From the NCBI GenBank assembly GCA_002270565.1, contig NQMI01000042.1, positions 62,001-126,000 of the forward strand: 64,000 bases of DNA, read 5' to 3'. Positions 1-11,230 of the stretch are shown one piece after another. A program made the position numbers and the translations under genes. Every line of letters starts with the position of its first letter. Within the stretch, counting starts at the first letter, position 1. This DNA comes from Stenocarpella maydis. Lineage: Eukaryota; Ascomycota; Sordariomycetes; Diaporthales; Diaporthaceae. The notes beneath the pieces are model-generated. The model had not been told where the DNA came from. It made no database searches and saw only the letters and a list, made by a program, of their open reading frames with translations.

Positions 1-1747
1 CTGGCTGCATCAAGCTGTGCCCAGAGTAACATCCAATTCGGAATCAATGTCTCAACCAACCCGGTGCAGACAAATTGCTACGTCCTGAGTCAAACATATC
101 TAGTTAGCGCCTATCATGCATCCCCCTTCTGTGTTAACGTGCCCAACCCGCACGCCGACCACCCAGACATAGTGTATTCCCACAAAGGTATGCTAATTAA
201 TTATAGTTATCTAACATATCATACATCTCACTTAGATACCTTAGAAACACGTTGATTAATAAAGCCTGTGCTTTTATGGGGGAAGCGGTTGGATAGGGGC
301 TGGCGCATTATTGTCAGTCCCCGAGCTACCTAGATACTTAAACTCCTGACTATTTATTGTGTCGTGTATTCGGGTTTTGGAAAGCCGCCTAAGGGAAACC
401 ACCAGGGACATAGATGAGTAATGGCCAAAAGATAGACAAGTTAGGAAAGACTCCGAAGAGTAAGTTCAATGATAGAGATCGTCGAATGATGATTGGATGT
501 TTCTCCAATTGTGCGAAAGCCAGATGTGATATATCTAGGATGCGACCATCAAGGTCGTATTTCCCTCACGACAACCAACCTTACTTGCTGGCTGGGCTAC
601 ATGAGTCAGCTAAATGGCATGTTTTACTCGGAGTGAGCAGTTTCAGGGACCGGCTCGAGTTGCCCTCCACCCCACCGGAAGTGCTTTTCTTAATTTGACT
701 TATTAATTGGTATGCATTGTCTAAATACTTATGAGCGAGGAAGTCATAGCCCTCGTTTCTTCTTGGTAAGAAAGGTGGGGTGGTGAGGGTTTTGTTCGGG
801 ATCCAACTACCCAGGTTGTCGCCCAAATAGCTTCAATTTCGTAGTGCAGCAAGCCAGCCCTGGTTGCACAGTTTGTCATAAGGCCATTCATCCCATGCTC
901 TCACTCATTAGGAACTGTTACAAAAATGGCCTAGAAAATGAGAAGGTTACTCCAAGCATTGGCAAGGGGTTGGGACCGAATTAACAACGAAGTCATAGGT
1001 GAGACTCAGGTCCCCATCTCCTGAGGCCCCGCCCCCGACGGAAAGGCACGGGTAAATCGTGTTTATTGCAAGTTTCTTAAACCTTATTCCCTGGATGTCG
1101 CTTGGATGAACGTCTATCGAAGGCTTTACTACCTAGGTACTTCTAAGCGCCCATGCCGGCAACCAACACGTGCGCATAGTTACCGGCGGTGAACTAGGTA
1201 CCAGGTTGCCTGTATAGCACCCCTAGCCTTACTGTGATAGGCACCCAAGTTCACATGGAATATTGATGAGTTAAACTGACATACGGACTTTACTTCTTGG
1301 AGGCGACCCTTCCTGACAAATCGGCTTTTTTTCAAACCCGCTATTAGGCTGCTGGCCCTGATGCGTTTTATCTCTTAGCTAACCCCCTGGGTGGGTAATA
1401 GCAGGACAAGTTATGGGTTACTCCTAATGGAGAACTCAACTCCCAGGCTCATAACACTCGTGAGAATAGGCCACTGTATGTACACTAAGACTGTAGGCGC
1501 AAACCTTGAAATGTGGCGCTACACCCTGCATGGTATCCCTAGCCTTGTATCGTGGCATCTGTGATACGGGCGGTGTTATAGTTAGAACAATTGCACGCGG
1601 GCCCGTGCGGAAGTCGCCGGGATGTTTGGGCTCATGTTATCCGACGGTTCGAGTGCACTTATATTATAGGGGAGAATGCCCTTTGAGCTTTTTTAGGGGT
1701 GGGGATTTACTCCTTCACCCTCTCACTATCGGTGCAATTCGTCGAGC
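1..1747. other. No recognisable gene
   Basis: No reading frame in this stretch resembles a known family. The longest open frames (414-698 on plus, 1506-1796 on plus, 581-826 on minus) have no recognisable motif or splice pattern. The last part must hold the promoter of the P450 gene that follows. Confidence 0.5.
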
Positions 1748-3690
1748 ATGGCGGTGTCTGCCTCCAATGCCTCTGCAGCCATCCCGCTGGTGCTAGAAGT
1801 GGTCTGTAGCCCCGAGCACTTCCGGTGTTTTATATGAGAAAGTCATCGAATCTGTTTTGCTAACTACTGCTGCAGTTTCTCACCGCAATACTACTGCGAT
1901 GCCTCTATAACCTCTTCTTGCATCCTCTGCGCAAGTTCCCGGGACCACTTGCTCACCGCGCCTCTATCCTCCCCAACGCCTTCAAGATCGCCCGTGGGAG
2001 ATGGACGACTGGCCTCCTGGCGATGACCGAGAGATTTGGCCCCGTGGTCCGCGTGGCGCCGAATGAGTTGATCTTTACGGACCCGGATGCATGGTCCGTG
2101 TTTCCTGTACTGCGCCTTGCTCTCCCGGTGCTGGCCTTGCTAACAGTTTGGATCACAAAAGGAAGGACATCTATGGCTATCAGAACGGCGCCGTGGTAAA
2201 GGGCGAGGAGTTCCCAAAGTCTGCGTACTTTTATCGCAACCGCGGCGTCCCGCCGTCAATTGTGTCTGAGACGAGGGAGAACCACGCCCTCCTCAGGCGG
2301 CAGCTGAGCCCCGGCTTCAGCGACCGCAGCCTTCGCGAACAGGAGTCGATCATCAAGGGGTATGTGGACCTCCTGGTCCGGCGCCTGCGGGAACGGTGCG
2401 CCCCGGCCGAGAGCCAGGGCAACACGGACGAAAAGCCCCCCTCCTTGCCGGCTTCTTCCAAGACGGCCCTTGACATGCACCACTGGTTCAACTACGTGAC
2501 ATACGACATCATCGGGGACCTAGCCTTCGGGGAGAGCTTCAACTGCCTGGAGCAGGGGCGTGCGGCGGACCGCGTCACCAGCATCGAGAAGGGGCTCCAG
2601 GCGCAGGGCGTGACCAACGCGCTGAAGCAGCTGGGCCTTGAGTGGCTGGTGAAGTGGCTTGTGAAGAGCAGGACAAAGTTCCGAAAGGAGAATGATGCGC
2701 TGATGACGGCGGTGCTGAAGAGGCGTATGGCGTTGAAGGTTGAGCGGCATGATTTGATTGAGGGGTTGTTGAGGAAGCAGGACGACTGGGTAAGCGAGTG
2801 CGAACTGCCAGGAAGGCCATACAAGAATGACCCGCAAGATGGGGCTTCTAACAAATTAACATGCAGGAAATGCCGATGAAGACGCTGATGATCAATGCCA
2901 TGGTACTCATTGTAGCAGGCTCCGACACCGCGGCGACTCTGCTCTCGGGGCTCGTATACATGCTGCTCAAAAACCCAGGCTGCCTACAAAAGATCACCCA
3001 TGAGGTCCGGTCCTCCTTCAAGTCAGAGGATGAGATAACCTTCTCGTCTGTACAGAACCTCCCATACAGTACGTCTTACCAAGCCCATCTCGCATATCCT
3101 CTTGATTCAAAGGAGACCTAACCGGGAGTAATTCGCAGTGCTCGCCTGCATCAAGGAAGCCTTCCGGCGGTATCCGCCGGTGCCGGGCTCCATGCCCCGC
3201 GTCGTGCCCAAGGGCGGTGCAAATATCGCCGGCCACTTCGTGCCGGAAGGGACGACCGTCAGCGTCGCGCAGTGGGCTACTTATAACAGCTCGAGGAACT
3301 TCAGCGATCCCTTCAGCTTCCGGCCGGAGAGGTTCACCCATCCCGAGCGATATCCAGACGACACGCCCGATGCAGTCAAGCCATTTGGAACCGGCCCTAG
3401 GGACTGCCTTGGCAAGAAGTGAGTTTCGAGGCGCTTCTACCATTTTCCATTTTGCCTCCCAGGTGCCTGGAACCGGGGGTGGCCTGTACTGTCAACTGCA
3501 CAATTTACTAATCTATTTGGCCAGTCTTGCCTATGCTGAGGTGAAAACGATCCTCGCTCGCATTCTGTACACTTTTGATATGGAGTTGGTTGACCCTGAT
3601 GAGGACTGGATGGACCAGAAGGCCTTTTTCGTTTGGACCAAACCGCCCTTGAACATTTACCTAACCCCTGTAAGAGCGTCTCGAGGTTAA
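1748..3690 (+). CDS. Cytochrome P450 monooxygenase, six exons
   Basis: Heme-thiolate monooxygenase, presumably ER-anchored. Exons: 1748-1801, 1876-2093, 2162-2789, 2867-3068, 3139-3418, 3525-3690, giving 515 aa, the usual length. A hydrophobic N-terminal anchor is followed by the hinge HPLRKFPGP. The I-helix motif AGSDTA lies near residue 317, the ExxR pair (KEAFRR) near 374, a PERF motif near 430, and the heme signature FGTGPRDCLGK with the cysteine ligand near 456. Exons 2-6 are secure because every junction restores a conserved block. The 18-codon first exon is less certain: it is inferred from the GCTAAC branch point and CTGCAG acceptor before 1876 and a phase-matched GTCTGT donor at 1802. 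All key motifs are intact. The type resembles fungal isotrichodermin C-15 hydroxylase-like P450s, but the substrate is unknown. No polyketide or terpene synthase lies beside it. Confidence 0.88.
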
Positions 3691-3719
3691 GAAAAACAGA
3701 TTTCCTTCAATGCAGAACA

Positions 3720-6332
3720 TTATCCTCCACTTCTATCAACCGGCGGGCAAGTCGAAACTCGTGCTGGTTCTCCATGATATTCCGGCGTATTCATGACCAG
3801 CTGGGGGTTCTCCGAAACTTGTGCCGTGGGTTGCTCAACAACCATGAGTGCTGCATCTCCAGGCGGTCGAGGGTTCCCATCCATATTGGGGACAGCCGGC
3901 GGGCGCCCAGGGTGAACACTGTCAGCCTGCTGGACGTGACCGGGAGAGTCCACCGACTGCCTCCCTCCCACACCGGCCTGGTCCACATGGGAGTCATCAT
4001 CGGGCGGTATTGCAGAGGCCTCGTCCGTATCGAACATCGTGGGGGTCGCCACCTGCACAGTAGTAACAGTCGTGCCAGTCAGCTTCGCGACCGGGTTTCC
4101 CTGCTCGACGTCGGGCTCCCTCTTGTCCAATGGGTAGCTCAGGGAAAGATCGGCCAAGAGCTCGCCTGGCTTAGTCAATGGAATGCTATCGGTATAACGG
4201 GACCACTGGCCTGATCCGAGGCCCTGGTAGGCCATTCTCTGCAGTTGAAGGGTCTCGTTGGCTGTCCACTGGAGGTAGGCGTGCTGGTTTAGTTTCCGAT
4301 GGCGGTATAGCCAGGCCTGGATATACCCCACGAGGTATGAAATTGCGACTATCAGAGCGCCAATGACATATATGAAGCACATGCCGAACACACTGAAGGA
4401 GGTGTACACGGTGCTGAGGATTTTCTAACAGGTAGGGAGAAGATGTGTCAGTTGTGCTTTCGAAGTGCTAATTCGGCCCGGAAGGAAATGACAACGATGT
4501 AACGCACGAGGGTCCCAGGCAAAGATGATGGGTGACCCGTAGGCGTCGATACATGCTCCTGCACTAATTACTTACTTGGTTGTTGCACAACTTCTGGACA
4601 TATGAATTGAAAGGCGGGATCCGGTACGCCTCCAGGGCCGGGTCGCGTGTCCCATGGGCAGTATTGACCATGCCCGCCTGCAGAGAAGCCATGTAAATGG
4701 CCCACCAGTTCTGGACGTCGAGCTGCCACTGATTGCTTTGTATATTGCCCATGGTGCCCGAGTCCCGAGTCAGGCTCTGCTGGGACGCCAGCGCGTTCTG
4801 CCCGAGTGCGTTTATCAGGATGTCAGGCCCCATGGCCGCTAGGCTCAGGAACCGCAGGAACCAGACGAACCTCGAACCGGCTGGGGTGTCCGGGATGTCA
4901 TTGTTGGCCATCTGGTCCTCTGTCATATTGAACAACGGCGCCGCACCGACTTGGGCGTCGATTATGCTCGCTAGCGGGCCGCAGCGGCTTTCTTCCCGGA
5001 GGGCGGCGTTACAGAACTGGTGCTGGTGTCGGCAAGCCAAGGGCGAGGCGGCCTGTTCTGGCCTAAATATCTGTCTTGACTGGCCTTCCGCCAGCTGCCA
5101 GGTTATGTTTCTCCCTGGCATGGTTGCGCGATACCATGGGTCGTCAGCCCTGTCTAGAAAATAGACCCCGTTTCCAATTAGGAACATAATCATCAGGTCA
5201 CCCTCTCCTGAAAAGAGGCCGGGAATAGGCGTGAAATCGGAATACGACGGAAAGGCGCTGCCATTGTAAATCGCACTTAACACGTTACTGTGGTTGAGCC
5301 GGTAAAGTCAGCAGAGCAGCTGGGGCATGCCAGAGCCGACTCCAGGCATCAGAGTTCATACATTACTTTTAACTCCCCATCGCTTCCAGCTCCCCGGGAG
5401 TACTGAGACTCCAAGGTGTTTGTTTTGAACGTGTAATTGTTGCCAGACATATCAGAACCGTAATGATATGCTGTGTAGTTCTCGGCCGACGTGCTTATGT
5501 TGCTAGTGTATCCGTCGGTCACAAGAGGGGCACATTCGAGAACAGATCGGAAGATGACCGTCTCGTCGAAGGGGGCATTTAAGCCGAGGTGCTCGTGACT
5601 GTTAATGTATCCGGTATCGAGGCGCAGACTTGCATCACTTTGACATAGACCTTTGTCAAACGGACAGGCTGTATTATTATCAACAAGGGTAGGAATGGTG
5701 GGTTTGACAAACGTTCCACAATTAAATATGCCAGAAGTGTTGGCGGAGTAGCACTGTTGAGCATAATTGGCGGCACTGCCAGAGAGCCGTGATGTATATG
5801 GTTGCATCATACTCGTAGTCTCGATGTCAGGATATTCAGTGTTGATGAAGGCGCAGTCAGATCCATCGAGAAGAACGTCGTTGCCGATGCCGGTGGATAT
5901 GGATGATGAGAAGCCCCCCGCGATCGTAAAGGCCACAGTAAAGAAGACGGCAGTTGCGATGACAGGTAAGACACGGACAAATGCTCGCCTGGCGGTCCTG
6001 CGCCACGCCCAGGCAAGCTGGCAAAACGCAAAGAGGCCCGAGTCTACGGACGCGGAGTTGCGGAGTACGGCTTGTTGTTGGTGATAGAGTGCGTCGCGAG
6101 GTGTCGATGTCGATAACGAGTTATGTAGGATGAAGCAAACAATACGCCAGAAACGCGTGGAGACGAGCCCAATGAAGAAAGCTGTGAAGGCGAGAAGGTA
6201 ATTCCCGTCCTCGCGGGACAGGGTCAGCGTCGCCCCCATAACTCGCCCACGGGACCAATTCGTCCACATGCCGAGGTAGACGCCGTATTTGACAGTCTCG
6301 GCAGCGCCTGCCCATGCTGATCCGTTCACCAT
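3720..6332 (-). CDS. Large fungal integral membrane protein, three exons
   Basis: Exons on minus: 6332-5362, 5287-4576, 4424-3720, giving 795 aa. Splices GTATGA...CACAG and GTAAGT...GTTAG restore the frame (KV-INVLS and NNQ-KILST). The N-terminus carries W-T-N-W-S-R-G and membrane segments (LLAFTAFFIGLV; VIATAVFFTVAFTIAGG). A long lumenal or extracellular loop follows with many cysteines and N-glycosylation sequons. A second membrane block (YTSFSVFGMCFIYVIGALI) comes after QKLCNNQ, and the tail is cytoplasmic and proline-rich. I recognise this as a family common in Sordariomycetes that databases often mislabel as 'cytochrome P450 protein'. It has no P450 motif, and its function is unknown. 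Its stop lies 29 bp from the stop of the convergent P450 gene. Confidence 0.85.
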
Positions 6333-8379
6333 CGTAAAGGTTTAATACGTCTAAGTTGGTACTGGTGCTGATGAAGGTTTCGGATAGGGAATAGTGTACA
6401 CATTAAAGGGTGCTCCAGCTATTCCGTGTAGAACACTTGAGGAGTTAATTCAAGGAGGAAAACAACATTTAGAGAGGTGAGTGGATGGGGTAGGAATTGC
6501 TGGACTGCGCAGTCCATGTTAAATGGATTCTCAAAAGACCTGCCTGCATGGATATCACACTCGTCGACGGGCTATCCAGCCTCGCCTTGCCCTCGGAATA
6601 CCTAGGTACATCACGGCGCAGACCTAGTATACCTAATAAACAGTCTGCCCAGGTGGTTCTGGGCACCTGGGCGTGACGCAACGCCTGGCTTCTCACCAGA
6701 GGAGCGAATCATCAACGATTCTACCTAGGTGACGAAAATAGAGCTGGAATCCGCATCAACTTTTTCTAATTGAGACGGGCGTGAATGTCAGCTTGCGAGA
6801 TTGTGTAACTTCAGCATTCAACGAGGTAGTGACAGAGGAACACCAGTTCCATAGTTCCATTGGCAGGCTTAATTATATTTAGCCGCCAGACTTGGGGGCT
6901 GGAGTTGATCACGGCAGACTTGGCCCCCAAGCGTAGACTGCATACATTGCTGATTCTCTTATCAGGTTGCAGCAATCGCTTTTAATAGGTGGTTAGGACA
7001 AATGGGCTCCTCTGCACCATGGGGCCGTGTGAGCTGAAAAGCCAACTCAAGGTTTGGCATGCAGACCAAGACTAAAAGCTGCAGAGTACCTCAAGAAAAT
7101 ACACCACACAGAGCCTACTGGAATCTTGACTGGGCAGTTTGGCCTCGTAGGCATGTCCAGACGGTGTGGTGAGTTGAGAGGTGGCAACTTGAGGTCTGTG
7201 TTGATGAGGCTCGCGGCCCACCCCTGCGTCCTGCTGGCCTGGGCCGTTGCATCAGCCTCGATCAACAATCAAGACTGGAAGCATTATCATTTACGGAAAC
7301 AGACTGGCGAAGCAGACCACTTGTCTTTTTTTTTTTACGAAAAAAAAAACCCCAAAAAAAAATGAATTGAGGGAATTGTGACCATGACGGAAGCGGTAGA
7401 CAGAGAAGCTGTGTGGTGGTGGGGAAGGGCCCCGTTTTGACGGCATCTGAGGCAAATCTGAAACCAAGCGGCGGGCATGTCGGGCCCCCGGGGGTGGGCT
7501 GAGATGGGGACGCGAGGTTTGGAGGCGAGGGCGGGCAGGACGAGCCATGTTTCGAGGACCAGACGGGAATTTTTGGAACCAGTGGAAATGTTTTGGGCAA
7601 GAAAGTGTCGAGTGGCTGGTCAGACATTTTACTTTGAAGTCTGCGTGGGCCTGGGCCACGGGATCGATACTCTAAGCAGTCTGGATACGATGAGACGAGA
7701 ATATAAGCAAGACATATCCAGCTGTCTGCCAGGGAGAATAGAAGACAATTGGGAGGTAAATAGATGGTGTTATTCTCATACATCCTCCTGCTTGTAATTG
7801 GGTGTTGTTGGGCTGAGGGTATCACCAGCCCTACTGCCCCAACAACAGCAGCAGCAAAAGAAAAGAACCCCCCCCCATGTCCGTGACCCAGGCCGCTGGG
7901 GCCGGTCAGTGCACAGGGCACAGGGGATCAAGGGCCCAGCACGAGGCATTGCCGGCCAGCGCTAGGGAGCAGGGCCAAGCCAGGGCCAAGCCAGGGCGGC
8001 GAGGTCGACGAACCCTGCAGGACCAATAGGCAGGAGGTGGACATGGCAATTCTGAATCTTATGTTCTGGGTTCAGCATGTACTTAGTATTTTTTGATTTC
8101 GTTCGGATAGTATTTGTTGCACTTGCTACTGATGCTTAATGTTGTTATTTACCTAGGTACACATTTAGTTTTCCCTACTATGTATATATTGAATCAACAT
8201 TCCTAACCCGGGCCTTTGTAATGTACACTAGCCCATGAGGAAGGGACCGTCAACACGGACCCCGCCCTTGCCCCGATCGCCGCCAGTGACGTACGTACCT
8301 GCCCAGGTGTCGTGCCCACTTTCCAGGCTGACCTCGCGAGTGTAACGTCCACACCCCCTCCCAGCTACTCGCGGAACAG

Positions 8380-8427
8380 GAAAAGGGAAGGGAAGGGAAG
8401 GGAAGGGAAGGGAAGGGAAGGGAAGGG
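8380..8427 (+). repeat. (AAGGG)n pentanucleotide microsatellite
   Basis: About nine uninterrupted copies of GGGAA/AAGGG. The array is non-coding and purine-rich on the plus strand. Confidence 0.95.
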
Positions 8428-9417
8428 CCAGACCACGACCACACCCTGGCACGCTAGCCCCCCACCATCCACGGACGACGTACCTGCCCTCACTTTTTGA
8501 ATGCACATATTAGTACTTAGTAGTAGACAACACTTTTTACAGTACATCTGCACCTTGTCCAGCTTGCACTTGCACTTGCATCAATTGTCATTGCTGTCCT
8601 TCCCTCTCACCCACTCCCAACTTTACCTACCACAGCTACACGCCCAGCCTTGTGGTTGACTGCCTTCGCGACCGGCTTGCTGAGTGACGGGCCAGGCCAC
8701 AGGGGCACAGGCCGTAAAGCCACGGGCGATAAGCGAGCGTCTGTGTCTTTCTCCAGACCAGGAGGACCCCTCTCAGTCCGATTGAGTCGTTGGCCCTCTC
8801 TGGTGATCCACACATGCAAGCCAACATTGAACACGACTCTTCACCTTGGGGAAACGCAGCCCATCAGCCCATCTGCGGGCAAACATACCCCTCCAGGCAG
8901 GCAGGCAGGCAGGCGGAAAGGCAGACTGCAACGGGATACGACTGCAACTGCCTGATCCTTGTTGCTCGTTGCGCCCCACCATCTTGGTCATCGTCTTGAC
9001 CTCGGGACTTGTCCTCCTCCTCCTTCTCCTCACCCCAGGTGCCCTCCTGCAGTTCAGTCCGGTCCAGTCCAGCCCAGCCCAGCCCAGCCCAGCCAACCAA
9101 ACATTGCTTCCCCAGCTGACTCGACCGCAACTGCACTGGCCTGGGAACAGACCTCCGCCTCCCTTGCGCCTCCTTCTGCCGCACCAAGCCTGTACAGAGT
9201 CGGTCAGTCAGCCAGTCAGCCAGTTAATAAGTCTGGCCGACGTGCCCCGGATTTGCCTCGGATCCCCCGGTCCAAGGCTGTTGTTATACATAACATACAC
9301 GCATCACACAAGTCACCCCACACTCGCTTCTGGGAGACCCGTCGAGATTGATAGCCGCGTCTTCTGTCGTCGACGACCTCCACGTCTTACACCAGCATTG
9401 TTGCCAACATATCACCC

Positions 9418-9450
9418 CATTGCCCACTGCCCACTGCCCACTGCCCACGA
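9418..9450 (+). repeat. TGCCCAC heptad repeat just before the start codon
   Basis: About four tandem copies of TGCCCAC end a few bases before the ATG at 9460, so they lie in the presumed 5' leader of the gene that follows. Confidence 0.85.
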
Positions 9451-9459
9451 TCCGCCACC

Positions 9460-10615
9460 ATGTCTTTCCAGCAGTGGGGACATCAGTCTAAGAAGCGTGG
9501 CCGGGACGACGACGGCGATGTCGCCATAGGAGGCACAGAGGGCTTCACAGAGCACCGCAATGTAGGCCCCCGCATGTCATTCTTCTCCCCTCTCCCCGCG
9601 GGATTCCACTCGGTGCTGATGCCCTCCACAGAAACGACTGCAATCGCTCCCCTTCCGCACATCTCCCACCTCCAAGAAGCTATCCTTCCAGCCTAGCTTC
9701 AACAGCGGTTACACAGCGCACAACCCCTTCAATGCGCCTCAACCACCACGTACCCTCACCCCCGGCGATTCCGACTCCGAGGACGCAAATAACTTTGGCC
9801 AGCAGCAACAGAGACCATCCTTCAACAATTGGTCATCGGCTGAGCCCGCCGTGACCGTGCCCCACGCCTTCAGCCATGCTCCTGAGATGGTCGACGGCTA
9901 CCGCACACATGATGTCGACATGGATATGGACATGGACACCGATGATCATGTGCAGGATGCTGCCCAGCTAAGCCCAGGCCACGGCCAACCAGATCCTGTG
10001 CATCCAGGCGACATTGCTAGCAGGATGCCCACCCCGATACACTGTTCTTTCGCCGCCCAGGTTCGCGGCAACAACTGGAGCGGAGCCGCAGGCAATGCCG
10101 TCCAGCCCTCAGGCTTTGCCCAGCCTCCCGTCGATTGCTCCGTTCCCCGTTCGCTGGATCGGTCAGTCTCGTCTGAGTGGAACGTGGTGCAGAACCGACG
10201 GCTGCCCTCCCCTATTAGCGAGAGCGGAGGCGAGGAGCTCGGCTCTCCCAGGATGATGCTGGATGGCCAGGTGCACCCAGGCATGCCTCCTAGGGCGGCG
10301 TCTGCCATGGACTTCTCGGCACCTGCACGAAATTTGAGCGCCCTCAGCATCGGAAGCGACAACACCCAGGCACCGCAATGCTCAGATCCTAGGCACCAGC
10401 ACCCCAACAACGAATCCAGTGGCGATCATACCATGGACCTTGAAGCGCCCGCCGCCCCGACACCAAAGAAAGGCCACACCCGCAGCCGCCACACCCTCAA
10501 CAGCTGGACCCAGGTGCCGGGCATGAAGAAGTCGTTCAGTATAGGGTTCCGAACTGACTGTGAGAAATGCCGGCAGAAGGTGCCAGGTCACTTCAACCAC
10601 ATCATCGTCTCCTAG
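9460..10615 (+). CDS. Conserved fungal protein of unknown function, two exons
   Basis: Exons 9460-9561 and 9632-10615; splicing at a GTAGGC donor and CCACAG acceptor joins TEHRN to KRLQSLP, giving 361 aa. The ATG has a good context (GCCACCATGTC). The protein is mostly disordered: a basic-acidic N-terminus (KKRGRDDD), a Ser/Pro-rich segment with SDSED, an M-D repeat (DMDMDMDTD), then a basic C-terminal block (KKSFSIGFR) followed by a C-x2-C pair and GHFNHII. I recognise the general make-up (FTEHRNKRLQ at the start and SIGFRxDCEKC at the end) as conserved in ascomycetes, but no function can be given. The frame stays open for 204 codons after the TAG at 10613-10615 (separate entry). Confidence 0.8.
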
Positions 10616-11230
10616 CAGGAATATTCGCATCCTATCGAGCACCCGGTCTGGGCACAGCTTTTCGGATTCGAGATTGACGAGGGCAAGGCTCTTTGGAGGG
10701 CCAAGAAGCAGCAGCTCGCCCAGGAGTGGGCAGCCTTGCGAACTCTGGGCTGCGAAGAGCAGGCCGCGGGCAACGGAGGAAACGGCCGTGGACCTGTTGA
10801 GGAACAATGCATCGTCCCATCTGAGAACCGACCGGAGCGAAAGATCGAACCCCTATCCGATGAATGGTTTGACGACCTGGACAAGTCCATCGAAGAAATC
10901 AGCAGGCTCTTTGGAGAGATGCGCGTCGCACCGCCTGAACCGGAGCATGCCGACGACATCCGACAGGCAGAAGACAGCCTGGCCGCGATGGAGAGGGACC
11001 TGACAAAATGCTTCACGAACCTAGCAACAATGAAACGTCGTCTCGGAGGCTCTAGGCGCCGGGCATGTTCGACATCCAGCGGCCACTATAGCAATGACGT
11101 ATACAAGATGTTCCGACCGCGCTCTCTGGATCCGGATGCACCCAACTGGATGAGCAAACCCGGAGGCCGTCTGGGTTACCGAGGGTTGATATCTTCAAAC
11201 CGCTCCTCACTCCGAAAGACAGTCATGTAG
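10616..11230 (+). other. In-frame open extension after the TAG of the preceding gene
   Basis: Directly after the TAG the same frame runs 204 codons without a stop and looks coding: it begins QEYSHPIEHPVWAQLFG, has charged helical segments (FDDLDKSIEEISRLFGEM; QAEDSLAAMERDLTKCF) and a basic stretch (MKRRLGGSRRR), and ends at 11230. The first in-frame ATG is near 10919, so it is unlikely to be an independent gene. Possible readings are stop-codon readthrough, an alternative intron removing the TAG (for example 10514-10618, length divisible by three, ending CTAGCAG, though its GTGCCG donor is weak), a CAG-to-TAG mutation, or a base error. Confidence 0.5.

Larger units (their letters stand above)
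6333..9459. other. Long intergenic and leader region with low-complexity tracts
   Basis: No convincing gene. Open frames here (for example 7262-7921 on minus and 8846-9529 on plus) are made of low-complexity sequence. The stretch contains mixed T/A homopolymers at about 7326-7362, a C-run at about 7867-7874, an (AAGGG)n array near 8380-8427, a short (CAGG)n tract near 8895-8913, and (CCCAG)n near 9070-9094. The CT-rich 0.8 kb before 9460 is consistent with promoter and 5' leader of the next gene. Confidence 0.5.

Noticed and set aside
1748..6332. Secondary-metabolite cluster around the P450
   Set aside because: No synthase, regulator or further tailoring enzyme nearby; only the membrane protein adjoins.
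7262..7921. 219-codon open frame on minus strand
   Set aside because: Low-complexity, ends in a homopolymer-coded Lys/Phe stretch, no motif, and competing frames on the other strand.
8380..8427. AAGGG array as telomeric or interstitial telomere repeat
   Set aside because: Fungal telomere unit is TTAGGG; this is a plain pentanucleotide microsatellite.
8773..9529. Overlapping open frames on both strands (up to 227 codons)
   Set aside because: They arise from simple repeats (CAGG, CCCAG) in a leader region, and no family is recognisable.
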